Below are positions 8,351 to 17,698 of a DNA stretch of 64,000 nt, in pieces. The stretch lies in NCBI GenBank assembly GCA_900318205.1, contig ONJS01000007.1, positions 186,001 through 250,000 on the forward strand, read 5' to 3'. The first letter of the stretch is position 1. The number at the start of each line of letters is the position of its first letter. The translations under genes were made by a program, and so were the position numbers. The notes under the pieces are model-generated. The model was not told where the DNA came from. It was given only the letters and a program-made list of their open reading frames with translations, and did not search any database. Source of the DNA: an uncultured Prevotellaceae bacterium (GTDB lineage: Bacteria; Bacteroidota; Bacteroidia; Bacteroidales; Muribaculaceae).

Positions 8351-8373
8351 GGCTTAGAGTTTAATGTTAGAGA
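8347..8373 (+). repeat. Short heptanucleotide tract beginning at the rsmE stop
   Basis: TTAG at 8347 (containing the stop codon itself) and 8354, TTAA at 8361 and TTAG at 8367 give spacings of 7, 7 and 6. It is a degenerate member of the stop-linked tracts. Confidence 0.6.
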
Positions 8374-8406
8374 TTTGACTGCTAACGGCTTAAATCAAGG
8401 AATAAT

Positions 8407-9222
8407 ATGGTTTTAAAAGAATTATTGGCATCAGATAACTTTTTCCTGCTCGCAGGTCCCTGTGTGATCGAGGGCGAGGAAATGGCGATGGATATTGCCG
8501 AGAAGGCGTTGAAAATCACCCAGTCGCTGGGTATCCCCTATGTGTTCAAGGGCAGTTACCGCAAGGCCAACCGCTCCCGTATCGACTCGTTTACCGGCAT
8601 CGGTGACGAGAAGGCATTGCGCATCCTGCGCAAGGTGGGCGAGACCTTCAAGATCCCTGTGGTGACCGATATCCATGAACCCGTTGAGGCCGACATCGCC
8701 GCCGAGTATGTTGATGTATTGCAGATTCCCGCCTTCCTGTGCCGTCAGACCGAACTGCTGGTGGCCGCTGCCCATACGGGCCGCGTGGTGAACATCAAGA
8801 AGGGCCAGTTTCTGGCGCCCGAATCGATGCGCTTTGCCGTGCAGAAGGTGGTTGACGCCGGCAACGATCAGGTGACCATCACCGAGCGTGGCACCACCTT
8901 CGGCTACCAGGATCTGGTGGTTGACTTCCGTGGTGTGCCCGTGATGCAGGCCTATGCGCCGGTAATCGTCGATATCACCCACTCCCTGCAGCAGCCCAAT
9001 CAGGGTGGGGGAGTGACCGGTGGCCGTCCCGAGCTCATCGAGACCATGGCACGTGCCGCCATCGCTGCCGGTGCCGACGGTCTGTTCCTGGAGACGCATC
9101 AGGATCCCTCGGTGGCCAAGAGCGACGGCGCCAACATGCTGCGCCTCGACCTGCTTGAGGGTCTGTTGACCCGCTTGACGCGCCTGCGTGCCGTCATCAA
9201 TGAGATTGACAACAAATGCTAA
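8407..9222 (+). CDS. kdsA: 3-deoxy-8-phosphooctulonate synthase
   Basis: KdsA condenses arabinose-5-phosphate and phosphoenolpyruvate to Kdo-8-phosphate for the lipopolysaccharide inner core. The 271 residues show the family blocks in order: LAGPCVIEG near residue 16, FKGSYRKANRSR near 48, VVTDIHEP, LQIPAFLCRQTELL, NIKKGQFLAPESM, ERGTTFGYQDLVVDFRG and DITHSLQQPNQGGGVTGGRPE near 190. The cytoplasmic barrel is complete. The gene lies 57 bases after rsmE and 12 bases before the TPR gene, suggesting one transcript. Its presence confirms a Gram-negative, Kdo-containing envelope. Confidence 0.96.
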   Translation: MVLKELLASDNFFLLAGPCVIEGEEMAMDIAEKALKITQSLGIPYVFKGSYRKANRSRIDSFTGIGDEKALRILRKVGETFKIPVVTDIHEPVEADIAAEYVDVLQIPAFLCRQTELLVAAAHTGRVVNIKKGQFLAPESMRFAVQKVVDAGNDQVTITERGTTFGYQDLVVDFRGVPVMQAYAPVIVDITHSLQQPNQGGGVTGGRPELIETMARAAIAAGADGLFLETHQDPSVAKSDGANMLRLDLLEGLLTRLTRLRAVINEIDNKC

Positions 9223-9234
9223 CACTATAAGAAC

Positions 9235-10824
9235 ATGAAAAGAACCGTCATCTTACTTGCCCTCGTTGCAGTCATGTTGTCTGCATCGGGCCAGAGTAGC
9301 GATGCTGTGGTCCGGGACAAGGTCACCAGTGCGGTGATGAAGGTATATGACGAACATCTCGCCCAGAATCCCAGTGATTACAATGTGATGTTTGCCCGTG
9401 CCCACCAGCACTTTTACAATGGAGACTATACCTCGGCGCTTGCCGATGTGAACCAGGCCCTGTTGCTCACCCCAAAGACCGACAAGGAATTGCGCTTTGA
9501 CGAGTACATCCTGCGAGCCCGCATCAGTGACGCACGTCAGGACTACGTGGGAGAACTTGCCGACTTGCGCTTGGCTCAGGAACTGGAGCCTAAGTCGCTG
9601 CCGTGTACCGACCTGATTGCCAAAGCCAACCTCAAGGCAGGTAACCTTGATGCTGCCGCCAAGGCCTTCAAGACCATCCTGCATGCCGAATCCAAGAACT
9701 ATGACGCGATGTATGGACTTGCCCTGGTGGAACAGGCCCGTGGAAATAACAAGGAAGCCCTGTCGCATGTCAACAAGGCGATTGAGCTCTTCCGTACCGA
9801 GCCCCAGGTGTATGTGAACCGTTCGGACATTTATGCCCGTCAAGGTGATATCACCTCTGCCGTCCAGGACCTGTTGGTGGGTATGTCGGTGGGTGATGGC
9901 GGCTCGGCAGTCCAGCAGCTGTTTGACTTGAGCGACAAGAATTATGACGGCGTGATGAATGCCCTCTCAGTGCTTGCCGACCGGAATGCTGCCAACACCG
10001 GGTTGTACCGTTACCTGAGCGCCAATATCGCCATTGACCATTGCCACTATTCCCAGGCTTTGCAAGACCTGAACGATATCAAGCGCAACCATCTCTATGA
10101 CAGCCCCAATGTGGATTACCATATTTCCAAGTGCTGTCTGGAAATGGCACGTTATGACGAGGCTATCCAGCATGTGGACCAGGCGATTGCCGCCGATCCC
10201 CTGCAGCCCGAGTTTTACCTCGTGAAGTCACTTGCCGAATACCATGTCGGTGAAGGCGGACATGTTGACGCAGCCATGGAGGCACTGAACCGCTGCTCAT
10301 TGACACATCCCCAGTATGTGCCCATGCTGCTTGCCAAGGCCTCCCTGCTGGCTAGCCAGGGCAATGAGAAGTCGGCTCTGGGTTACCTGAATGCCGCTGT
10401 TGCTAATGAGCCGGGCAATGCCCAGGTACTGCTTTCCCGCGCTATTGTGCTCAAGCACCTCGGCTATGACAAGCTTGCTGCCCGAGACTTGAATACGATG
10501 ATGTTGATGGGCGATGACCTGTATGACCTGAAGGGATTTGCTCTGAATGAGCTGGGTCGTGACAACGAGGCTTTCCGTTGGCTGACTAATGTCACATCAT
10601 CCCAACTGCCCGGTGGAGAGAATTTCTACTATGCCGCCCTGTTCATGGCTCAACGAGGTGACAATTACCGTGCCATGGATTACCTGCGCAAGGCCATCAA
10701 CAACGGCTTCGGCAGCCTGCAACGCTTGCGGGATGACGTGCTGTCCCCGCTCAATCTGAAGTCGCTGCGCACCGAGCCCGACTTTGACGTCATCGTTAAA
10801 GAGCTGGAAGCGAGAAATAAGTAA
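9235..10824 (+). CDS. Secreted tetratricopeptide-repeat protein
   Basis: The 529-residue product has a signal peptide (MKRTVILLALVAVMLSASGQ) and is then almost wholly TPR-like helical pairs. Clear units include NVMFARAHQHFYNGDYTSAL (about 50-69), AMYGLALVEQARGNNKEALS, YHISKCCLEMARYDEAIQHV and LLSRAIVLKHLGYDKLAARD. It is therefore a periplasmic scaffold or adaptor; no catalytic domain is visible. It starts 12 bases after kdsA and precedes the TamL-like gene, so a role in envelope assembly is plausible but inferred. A 7-base repeat tract begins at its stop codon. Confidence 0.8.
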   Translation: MKRTVILLALVAVMLSASGQSSDAVVRDKVTSAVMKVYDEHLAQNPSDYNVMFARAHQHFYNGDYTSALADVNQALLLTPKTDKELRFDEYILRARISDARQDYVGELADLRLAQELEPKSLPCTDLIAKANLKAGNLDAAAKAFKTILHAESKNYDAMYGLALVEQARGNNKEALSHVNKAIELFRTEPQVYVNRSDIYARQGDITSAVQDLLVGMSVGDGGSAVQQLFDLSDKNYDGVMNALSVLADRNAANTGLYRYLSANIAIDHCHYSQALQDLNDIKRNHLYDSPNVDYHISKCCLEMARYDEAIQHVDQAIAADPLQPEFYLVKSLAEYHVGEGGHVDAAMEALNRCSLTHPQYVPMLLAKASLLASQGNEKSALGYLNAAVANEPGNAQVLLSRAIVLKHLGYDKLAARDLNTMMLMGDDLYDLKGFALNELGRDNEAFRWLTNVTSSQLPGGENFYYAALFMAQRGDNYRAMDYLRKAINNGFGSLQRLRDDVLSPLNLKSLRTEPDFDVIVKELEARNK

Positions 10825-10858
10825 GTGAGGAGTTAGAAGTTAGGAGTGAGGAGTTAAG
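10822..10858 (+). repeat. Heptanucleotide AGTTAGN tract starting at the TPR-gene stop
   Basis: From the TAA stop the spacer reads as 7-base units AGTTAGA, AGTTAGG, AGTGAGG, AGTTAAG, with stop triplets in the coding orientation in changing frames. Confidence 0.75.
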
Positions 10859-10877
10859 AGGGAACACCCAAAAGGTC

Positions 10878-13229
10878 GTGACTGTGAACCGCTTGATGTC
10901 AAGGATAATGATGGCAACTGCTGTGGGCTTGATGCTCATGGCAGTGGTGTCATGTTCCTCGACCAAGCATGTGCCGCAGGGTCAGCTGTTGTTGGATAAA
11001 GTGAGCATCAACATTGCCGATCCCCATAACGACATCAAGGCAGCACAATTGGCCAACTACCTGCGCCAGAACGCCAACCATCGCGTACTGGGCGGCTTGA
11101 AGCTGCAACTGGCCTTCTATAACTTGGCGGGCCGTGATACCACCAAGTGGTATAACCGCTGGATTCAGCGCGTGGGCACGCCGCCAGTGATCTATGACAG
11201 CCTGTTGACGCTGGCGAGCCAGGACCAGTTGCACACCGCCTTGAGCAACAAGGGCTTCATGAACAACCGGGTGGAACGCCGCGTGAGGACCGACAGCGTG
11301 AAACGTAAGGCGTGGGTCGATTTTGACGTAACACTAGGTGAGCCTTATTACATCCGCTCCATCGACTATGAGATTCCTGACGAGGTCTTACATCATCTGA
11401 TCCTTGCCGACTCGGCCCATTTTACCGTTCACAAGGGCGACCTGCTTGACTATGGCCGTCTCGACGAGTGGCGGCAGAGCATCACCGAGTCACTGCGCAA
11501 CAAGGGCTACTATGCCTTTAACAAGGAGTACATCACCTTCATCGCCGACACCGCAGCCGACTCCAAGGGTGTGGACTTGACGCTGAACATGCGTGAGCCT
11601 TACCACAATGACCGTATGCCCTATTATACCGAACACGAGCCGTTCTACGTGCGGGATGTGATTTATGTAACCGACTATGACCCCGTCGCCATGCGTGACG
11701 GCTTCATGGGCGTGGACACGGTGGTGCTGAAAAGCGGTGTGAAGGTTTTTGAAGGCGAGGAGCGTTACTTGAGGCTCGACATTCTTGAAGACTGTAACTA
11801 CATTGTGCCCGGTTCCCTCTACAGCACCGAAGCCGTGAACCGCACCTATCGTGCGCTGGGGCGCCTGAATGTGCTCAAGCAGGTCAATATCGACGTCAGG
11901 CCAGTGGGTGAAGTGGACGGTGTGCTCATGGTTGACACATGGGTGCTGCTGCAGCATGACAAGACTCAGAGCGTGTCGGTCTCCTTGGAGGGTACCAACA
12001 GCGAGGGTGATCTGGGCTTCGGCGTCGGTGTGGACTATGAGCACCGCAACATCTTCAAGGGAGGTGAGGTGCTGAGTGCCAAGGCCAAGGTGTCCTATGA
12101 GAGCATCTCGGGCGACCTGGGTGGCCTGATCAATAACAACTACAGTGAATATTCCACCGAGCTGGGTGTGACCTTCCCCAAGTTCATGTTCCCGCTGCTG
12201 AAGCAATCCTTCAAGCGCAAGATTCAGGCCTCGACGGCCTTCACCGTCAACTTTGACTACCAGGCACGTCCCGAGTACACACGTGTCATCGCCGGTGGCG
12301 GATGGCGCTACCAGTGGACGGAGCGCAGTCGGCGCTTGTCGCACACGTTGACGCTGTTTGATGTGAGCGTCATCAGTGTGCCCAAGTTCAATGACGAGTT
12401 CAAGCAGCGATTTGACTCCATCGCCAATCCATTGCTGTTCTACAGTTATCAGGACCACTTGATCATGAGGATGGGCTACAACTTCTATCGCACCAACAAG
12501 GCCGAGATGAGCGTGCAGCAGATGGGACGTTTCCAGCGTGACGTGTTCACCATCCGTGCCAATATCGAGACGGCGGGAAACCTGTTGTACGGGTTGTCGC
12601 ATCTGACGCGCCAGAAGGCTGACGAGAATGGCAGCTACAAGGCTTTGGGCATCCGCTACTCGCAGTATGTGAAGGCCGATGCCGACTATGCCTTTACCCA
12701 TTATCTGGATCGTCGCCAGAGCATCGCTTTCCACATCGGTGCGGGTGTGGCAGTACCCTACGGCAACAGTGACGTGTTGCCCTTTGAGAAACGATTCTAC
12801 AGTGGTGGTGCCAACAGCGTGCGCGGTTGGGGCGTGCGCACCCTGGGCCCTGGCAGTTATAACAGCAACAACAAACTTTCCAACTTCATCAACCAGTGTG
12901 GTGACATCCGCTTTGATGTCAACCTAGAGTATCGTGCCAAGTTGTTCTGGATCATTGAGCTGGGCCTGTTCCTTGATGCCGGTAACATCTGGACCATCAG
13001 GAGCTATGAAAACCAACCTGGCGGTGTGTTCAAGTTCAACAAATTCTATGAGCAGATTGCAGCAGCCTATGGCGCTGGTATCCGCTTGGATTTCAAGTAT
13101 TTCCTTGTGCGCGTTGATATGGGTATGAAGGCTCACAATCCCGCTAGCGGTCAGGAGCACTGGCCACTGCTGCATCCCAAGTTCAAGCGCGACAGCGAAT
13201 TCCATTTCTCGGTAGGTTATCCGTTCTAG
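10878..13229 (+). CDS. TamL-like Omp85 lipoprotein (BamA/TamA family)
   Basis: A 783-residue outer-membrane protein. The N-terminus has a lipobox (LMAVVSCSSTKHVP), so it is a lipoprotein, as in the TamL branch of the Omp85 family found in Bacteroidota. POTRA-like segments follow to about residue 380 (NKGFMNNRVERRVRTDSVKR, RLDILEDCNYIVPGSLYSTE). The C-terminal beta-barrel holds the family surface motif FYSGGANSVRGWGVRTLGPG and ends in FHFSVGYPF with a terminal aromatic residue. TamL works with TamB in moving envelope components; no tamB is in the window. The GTG at 10878 is used here, but the ATG at 10896 gives an equally good signal peptide. Confidence 0.85.
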   Translation: MTVNRLMSRIMMATAVGLMLMAVVSCSSTKHVPQGQLLLDKVSINIADPHNDIKAAQLANYLRQNANHRVLGGLKLQLAFYNLAGRDTTKWYNRWIQRVGTPPVIYDSLLTLASQDQLHTALSNKGFMNNRVERRVRTDSVKRKAWVDFDVTLGEPYYIRSIDYEIPDEVLHHLILADSAHFTVHKGDLLDYGRLDEWRQSITESLRNKGYYAFNKEYITFIADTAADSKGVDLTLNMREPYHNDRMPYYTEHEPFYVRDVIYVTDYDPVAMRDGFMGVDTVVLKSGVKVFEGEERYLRLDILEDCNYIVPGSLYSTEAVNRTYRALGRLNVLKQVNIDVRPVGEVDGVLMVDTWVLLQHDKTQSVSVSLEGTNSEGDLGFGVGVDYEHRNIFKGGEVLSAKAKVSYESISGDLGGLINNNYSEYSTELGVTFPKFMFPLLKQSFKRKIQASTAFTVNFDYQARPEYTRVIAGGGWRYQWTERSRRLSHTLTLFDVSVISVPKFNDEFKQRFDSIANPLLFYSYQDHLIMRMGYNFYRTNKAEMSVQQMGRFQRDVFTIRANIETAGNLLYGLSHLTRQKADENGSYKALGIRYSQYVKADADYAFTHYLDRRQSIAFHIGAGVAVPYGNSDVLPFEKRFYSGGANSVRGWGVRTLGPGSYNSNNKLSNFINQCGDIRFDVNLEYRAKLFWIIELGLFLDAGNIWTIRSYENQPGGVFKFNKFYEQIAAAYGAGIRLDFKYFLVRVDMGMKAHNPASGQEHWPLLHPKFKRDSEFHFSVGYPF

Positions 13230-13338
13230 TTTTAGATAAGGATAACATCCCATTGGCTTGCTCCTGCAGCAATTTCTCATTATTTTGGGTGAAAGATGCT
13301 ATTTTACTACTGTTTTCGTTAAAAAATAACGGATTTTT

Positions 13339-13369
13339 TTTGTTTGTTGCAAAAAATGTGATAAATTTG
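13339..13369 (+). promoter_or_regulatory. Promoter (-33/-7) for the choice-of-anchor surface protein
   Basis: TTTG at 13339-13342, 19 bases, then TAAATTTG at 13362-13369 fit the Bacteroidota consensus. Transcription would start near 13376, giving a leader of about 55 bases before the ATG at 13431. Confidence 0.75.
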
Positions 13370-13430
13370 TCGCTTAAATAATAAAGATCGAATAATTCAT
13401 TTTTTGTTTAACTTTTAATTTTATAAGCTT

Positions 13431-15258
13431 ATGAAAAAATTTTTATTCATTCTGTTGGCAGCAGCAATGACGCTGCCCGTAATGGCCCAAGTAACCCCCG
13501 CTCTGAGGAACAGAGCTGCTAAGGTTGACCGCGAGCTTGACACGAGAGTACTCAAGTCAATGAAGGGCTTAGACGGCACTTTCAGCATGCCCACGAGGGG
13601 TATGACCGACTATGTATGGGACTTCGAGACTGAAGAAGACTTTGAAGGTTGGGCAACCTATGATGCTGACGGTGATGGCTATTGCTGGGAAGTCGATGAC
13701 TACTATGCATATAGTGGCGTCCAGAGCCTGACTTCACGCAGCTATTATGGTGGTTCTGTATTGTACCCTGACAACTGGCTGATTTCGCCCAATGTTGCCC
13801 TGGGTGGTGAGTTGAAGTTCTTTGCAGAGAACTACTCATACTCCTATCCTGACAACTTCCAGGTATTCTTGATTCTTGGTGATGAGTTGACCGTTGAGGC
13901 AATTGAGGCAGCTGTGCCCATTAGCGACATGATCACTCCTCCCACCGACTGGACCGAGTACACCATTGACCTGAGCGCTTACAGTGGCAATGGTTACTTC
14001 GCTATCCGTCACTATGACTGCTATGACCAGTTGCGCGTCCTGATTGACTACATCACTCTCTCGGCTCCTGCTGCAGCAATGCCCGAGAACGTTACCGCTA
14101 CCCCCGCTGCTACCAGCGCTGTTGTAGAGTGGGAGGATGCCGAGAATGTAGCATGGAACGTGCGCTACAGAGAGGCTGTAGATATTGAGTCTATCGAATG
14201 GGACTTCGAGAATGAGGAGCAGATGGCTCTCTGGGAGCTTGTTGATGCTGATGGTGACGGCAACAACTGGACCTACTTCAACAACACTGGTCTGACTTCT
14301 GGTCGCATGACTGCTCACGGTGGTGAAGGCCTCATTGCATCTGCAAGCTATGACAATGATCTGGGTGTTGCACTGACTCCTGACAACTGGCTGATTTCGC
14401 CGATGGTTAAGCTCGATGGCACCCTGTCATTCTGGGCTGCTGGCCAGGATCCCAGCTATGCAGCTGAGGTATTCGGTGTATTTGTTTCTACCGACAAGGT
14501 TAACTGGACTCAGATTGGCGAGGACATGACTGCTACCGGTACTTATAAGGAGTACACCTTCGACCTGAGCTCACGCGCAGGTGAGGAAGGCTACTTCGCT
14601 ATCCGTCACTACAACGTGACCGACCAGTTCTTCCTGAACATCGACGACATCAGTCTTACCATGGGTAAGCCCAATGAGTGGATCGTTGTTGAGGGCGTTA
14701 CCAGCCCCTACACCATCGATGGCCTGAATCCTGAGACCAACTACGAGGTTGAGGTACAGGGCGTTAACGCCGAGGGTCTCACCAGTGGTTGGACCCAGAC
14801 CATTGCCTTCACCACTCTGGCCGATGATGTTCCTCCCGTTGACCCCACCGAGAAGACTGGTGCTCCCGTATTCAACGGCTACACCACCGACGGTATCCAC
14901 GCTTACTTTGTTGAGATCCTTCCCACCGATGAGGGCAGCGTATCTTTATCCCGGTGAGGAAGAGTACACCGAGTGGGCTATCTATGAGGATATCCTGTCA
15001 TTCGAGGGTGACGGCAAGCACCGCGTTGAGGCTTATGCCGTAGCTCCTAACAAGCTCCCCAGCGAGCAGATTGCTTATGAGTTCGTTGTTGAGCCTGAGC
15101 CTCCCACGGCAATCAGCGAGATGATGAACGGCAAGACCGTTGCTGGCGTACGCTACTTCAACATGGCTGGTCAGGAGATGCCTGAGGCTAATGGCCTGAC
15201 CATCATGGTTACCACCTACACCGATGGTACCACCAGCGCTGTTAAGGTTGTGAAGTAA
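13431..15258 (+). pseudogene. Secreted choice-of-anchor J / fibronectin III protein, frameshifted near its end
   Basis: The gene encodes a signal peptide (MKKFLFILLAAAMTLPVMAQ), a choice-of-anchor J (cleaved-adhesin-like) domain at about 60-212 (WDFETEEDFEGW to VLIDYITL), a fibronectin III-like segment, a second copy at about 253-410 (WDFENEEQMALW to NIDDISL), and another fibronectin III-like segment. The first frame stops at 14955-14957 after EILPTDEGS. The continuation is intact in another frame from about 14941 (YLYPGEEEYTEW) to the stop at 15256-15258, ending in AGVRYFNMAGQEM and a VTTYTDGTTSAVKVVK tail. Homologous proteins as I recall them have a few residues at the junction that are missing here, so a small deletion not divisible by three is likely. 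It may be a real mutation or an assembly error. Without the tail the product would lose its presumed sorting signal. Confidence 0.75.
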
Positions 15259-15293
15259 GCACCTAGGCTTTAGCTTTAATGCAATTTGAAAAA

Positions 15294-15326
15294 CAGGCGT
15301 CCCGTTGTGGGGCGCCTGCTTTTTTT
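15294..15326 (+). terminator. Intrinsic terminator after the frameshifted surface gene
   Basis: CAGGCGTCCC pairs with GGGGCGCCTG around a short loop and is followed by a run of seven T. Confidence 0.85.
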
Positions 15327-15498
15327 GTGGGGTAATGGGATAAACGTAAGTTTGACATAGTTCTATTTTAACGTGAATTCGATGAAAATATACTTTAGGT
15401 TATTGTCCTCCGAGTGGAAATCACCAAGGTTGCATAAACACTTTGATATCAATGCTGTTATGGTGATTTCACGTGAAGAGGCTTGCTATGTCAGGCAT

Positions 15499-15798
15499 GC
15501 AGGTCGAATGACCTGCACAAGGCCAGCGGCCTTGAATTACACCAACCCCAGGGCGCACTGGCCGAAGGTCAGTGAGGCCTGGGGGCTGGCACCTATGTCG
15601 ATATGGGCCCTGAAGGGGGCCACTCACTGCAACAGGCGCAACCCAGTCAAATCACTTGATTCTGACGCTATTGGCCCTCTTCGAGGCCCGATCCAGTTCT
15701 TGCTTGCTTTCCCCCAGGCCACACGAGGTCTTTCGACCTGTGCGCCCTGGGGTTAAGGATAGTCAAGGCCGCTGGCCTTGTGCAGGCCTTCAGCCTGC
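15499..15798. repeat. 300-bp palindromic element with nested hairpins (MITE-like)
   Basis: The left end, read inward from 15499, and the reverse complement of the right end, read from 15798, align for about 65 bases: both have GCAGG, eight variable bases, CTGCACAAGGCCAGCGG, CCTTGA, ten variable bases and CCCCAGGGCGCAC. The match resumes at AGGCCTGGGGG. Within each arm small hairpins keep their pairing although their loops and some arms differ (AGGTCGAATGACCT on one side, AGGCCTTCAGCCT on the other), a sign of selection for structure. The 127-codon and 74-codon frames here follow from this structure and are not genes. The element fills most of the 717-base gap between two gene ends. Confidence 0.75.
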
Positions 15799-15888
15799 TA
15801 AACTTTTTCCGGACACCAATGATCTAGAGTATATCCTTGTCAAACTCATGTTATTGGTGGGTTATTGTCTCTCGTTATAATAGCCTGC

Positions 15889-15917
15889 AAAAAATGCGGC
15901 CAAATGATTAGCCGCAT
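15889..15917 (-). terminator. Intrinsic terminator of the minus-strand transporter operon
   Basis: ATGCGGC (15894-15900) and GCCGCAT (15911-15917) form the stem; on the minus strand it runs into six T. It lies 60 bases past the transporter stop. Confidence 0.85.
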
Positions 15918-15976
15918 AATGGTGGGATAATGTATGAAATGTTTCTTTACTGAAGCCTGAGTCAAGAATAAAATGC

Positions 15977-17662
15977 TCAGGCGACGGCAAAGATGATGAT
16001 CAACTCGGCGATGAGGACTCGCATAAACATCGTCAAGGGATAGACTGTGGCATAGGCTACGGCAGGAGCGTCGTTGCCGGCGGTGGTGTTGGCATAGCCC
16101 AGGGCGGGGGGATCGGTGGTGGCACCTGCTACAAGGCCCATGATGGTGCAGTAGTTGAGGTGCAGCTTGCCACGAGCCACGACGACGGCGATGAGCAGCG
16201 GGATGATGGTGATCAGGAAGCCGTAGAGTACCCACAAGGCACCGTTGGCGCTCAGGATGGTGGAGACGAACTTGCCGCCCGCCGCGATGCCCACCGAAGC
16301 AAGGAAGAGGCTCAGGCCCAATTCACGCAGCATGAGGCTGGCAGCGGTGCTGGTATAGGTCACCAGTCGGGCTTTGTATCCATAACGACCGATGAGGATG
16401 GCCACGATGAGCGGTCCACCGGCGAGACCGAGCTTCATGGGTACCGACATGCCGGGGAGCATGATGGGGATGGAGCCGACGATGATACCGAGGAAGATGC
16501 CGATGAACATGGTGAACAAGTTGGGGTGCTCCAGGCGCTTGTAGGAATCGCCCATGCGCTTGCCCAGACGGTCCACGTCCTCTTCGCGTCCCACAACGGT
16601 GAGGCGGTCACCCACCTGCAGCGACAGGTTGGGGCTAGCCAGCAGCTCGACACCTGCACGATAGACGCGGGTGACATTGACCTTGTAGCCCTCGTGGAGG
16701 CGGATGGAGCCAATTTTGCGACCATTGAGTTCGCTATTGGTGATGACGATGCGCTTGCTGACGATGCCCTTGGGCGATGTCTCGATTTGCCAGTCTAGAT
16801 CCACCTGGGGACCGATGATGGCGTCGAAGATGTCCTGGTCGTGTGCACTCATGACGATGCGCAACACGTCATCCTGATGGATGACAGTCTCGCCCTGCGG
16901 AATCTCGATGGTGCCGTCGGCACGCTTGAGCCGCGAGATGGTGAAGTTGCGGTCGATGATGGAATGCAAGCGCGTCACTGCTTTGTCAAAGATGAGCTTG
17001 TTGGTCACCTGATAGGTGATGACGTGGGGCTTGAGCTGGCTGTCTTCTTTTTCGCGCTCAATCTCATTGATTTCCTTATCGACGTTGATTTTGAAGAAGG
17101 CCTTCAACAGCACCATCGACAGGATGATGCCGATGACGCCGAGGGGATAGGCTGCGGCATAGCCCAGCGACATGGACTCGTTGAGATCGCTGGCACGATC
17201 ACCGACGGTCTCGATGAGTGCCTGCTGGGCGGCACCCAGTCCAGGTGTGTTGGTCACAGCGCCACTCATGACACCCACCAGATCTGTCATGCTGATGTTG
17301 CCGGCAATGTAGTAAATGGCAAGTGCCACCACCACGTTAAGGCCCACGATGAGCATGGCGACACCGTTAAGCTGGATGCCTTCCTGCTTGAACGAGGAGA
17401 AGAAACTGGGACCTACCTGTAGACCGATGGAGAAGATGAACAGGATGAGGCCGAATTCCTGGATGAACTTGAGGGTGGCAGGATCTACCTCAACGCCTAG
17501 ATGACCGATGAGGATACCGCAGAACAGCACAAACGTCGCCCCCAGAGAGATGCCGAAGATTTTCACTTTCCCCAGCAGGACGCCGATGGCGATGACAATG
17601 GCATAGATGAGAAGCGTGTGAGCCACTCCGTTGCCTATCCATAATTCAGTGAACCAGTTCAT
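15977..17662 (-). CDS. AspT/YidE-type putative transporter with TrkA-C domains
   Basis: An inner-membrane protein of 561 residues with the duplicated membrane domain of the aspartate:alanine exchanger family. The first half (VAHTLLIYAIVIAIGVLLGK, then GPSFFSSFKQEG) and the second half (LGIIVGSIPIMLPG to the C-terminus) flank a soluble middle with two TrkA-C (RCK_C) domains at about 195-385, seen from IPQGETVIHQDDVLRIVMS and LQVGDRLTVVGREEDVDRLG. The substrate is unknown; the RCK domains suggest ligand gating. The ATG at 17662 is preferred over an upstream TTG at 17686, because family members begin with MNWF-like residues before the first helix. It lies 36 bases downstream of the phosphatase gene, probably in one operon. 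Confidence 0.82.
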   Translation of the reverse strand: MNWFTELWIGNGVAHTLLIYAIVIAIGVLLGKVKIFGISLGATFVLFCGILIGHLGVEVDPATLKFIQEFGLILFIFSIGLQVGPSFFSSFKQEGIQLNGVAMLIVGLNVVVALAIYYIAGNISMTDLVGVMSGAVTNTPGLGAAQQALIETVGDRASDLNESMSLGYAAAYPLGVIGIILSMVLLKAFFKINVDKEINEIEREKEDSQLKPHVITYQVTNKLIFDKAVTRLHSIIDRNFTISRLKRADGTIEIPQGETVIHQDDVLRIVMSAHDQDIFDAIIGPQVDLDWQIETSPKGIVSKRIVITNSELNGRKIGSIRLHEGYKVNVTRVYRAGVELLASPNLSLQVGDRLTVVGREEDVDRLGKRMGDSYKRLEHPNLFTMFIGIFLGIIVGSIPIMLPGMSVPMKLGLAGGPLIVAILIGRYGYKARLVTYTSTAASLMLRELGLSLFLASVGIAAGGKFVSTILSANGALWVLYGFLITIIPLLIAVVVARGKLHLNYCTIMGLVAGATTDPPALGYANTTAGNDAPAVAYATVYPLTMFMRVLIAELIIIFAVA

Positions 17663-17698
17663 GATTAAGTTTAATGTAGAGGTCAATTGATGTGTCTT

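Noticed and set aside
15373-15756. 127-codon frame in the 15.3-15.9 kb gap
   Set aside because: It is made of the palindromic element's arms; composition is repeat-driven and there is no domain or start context.
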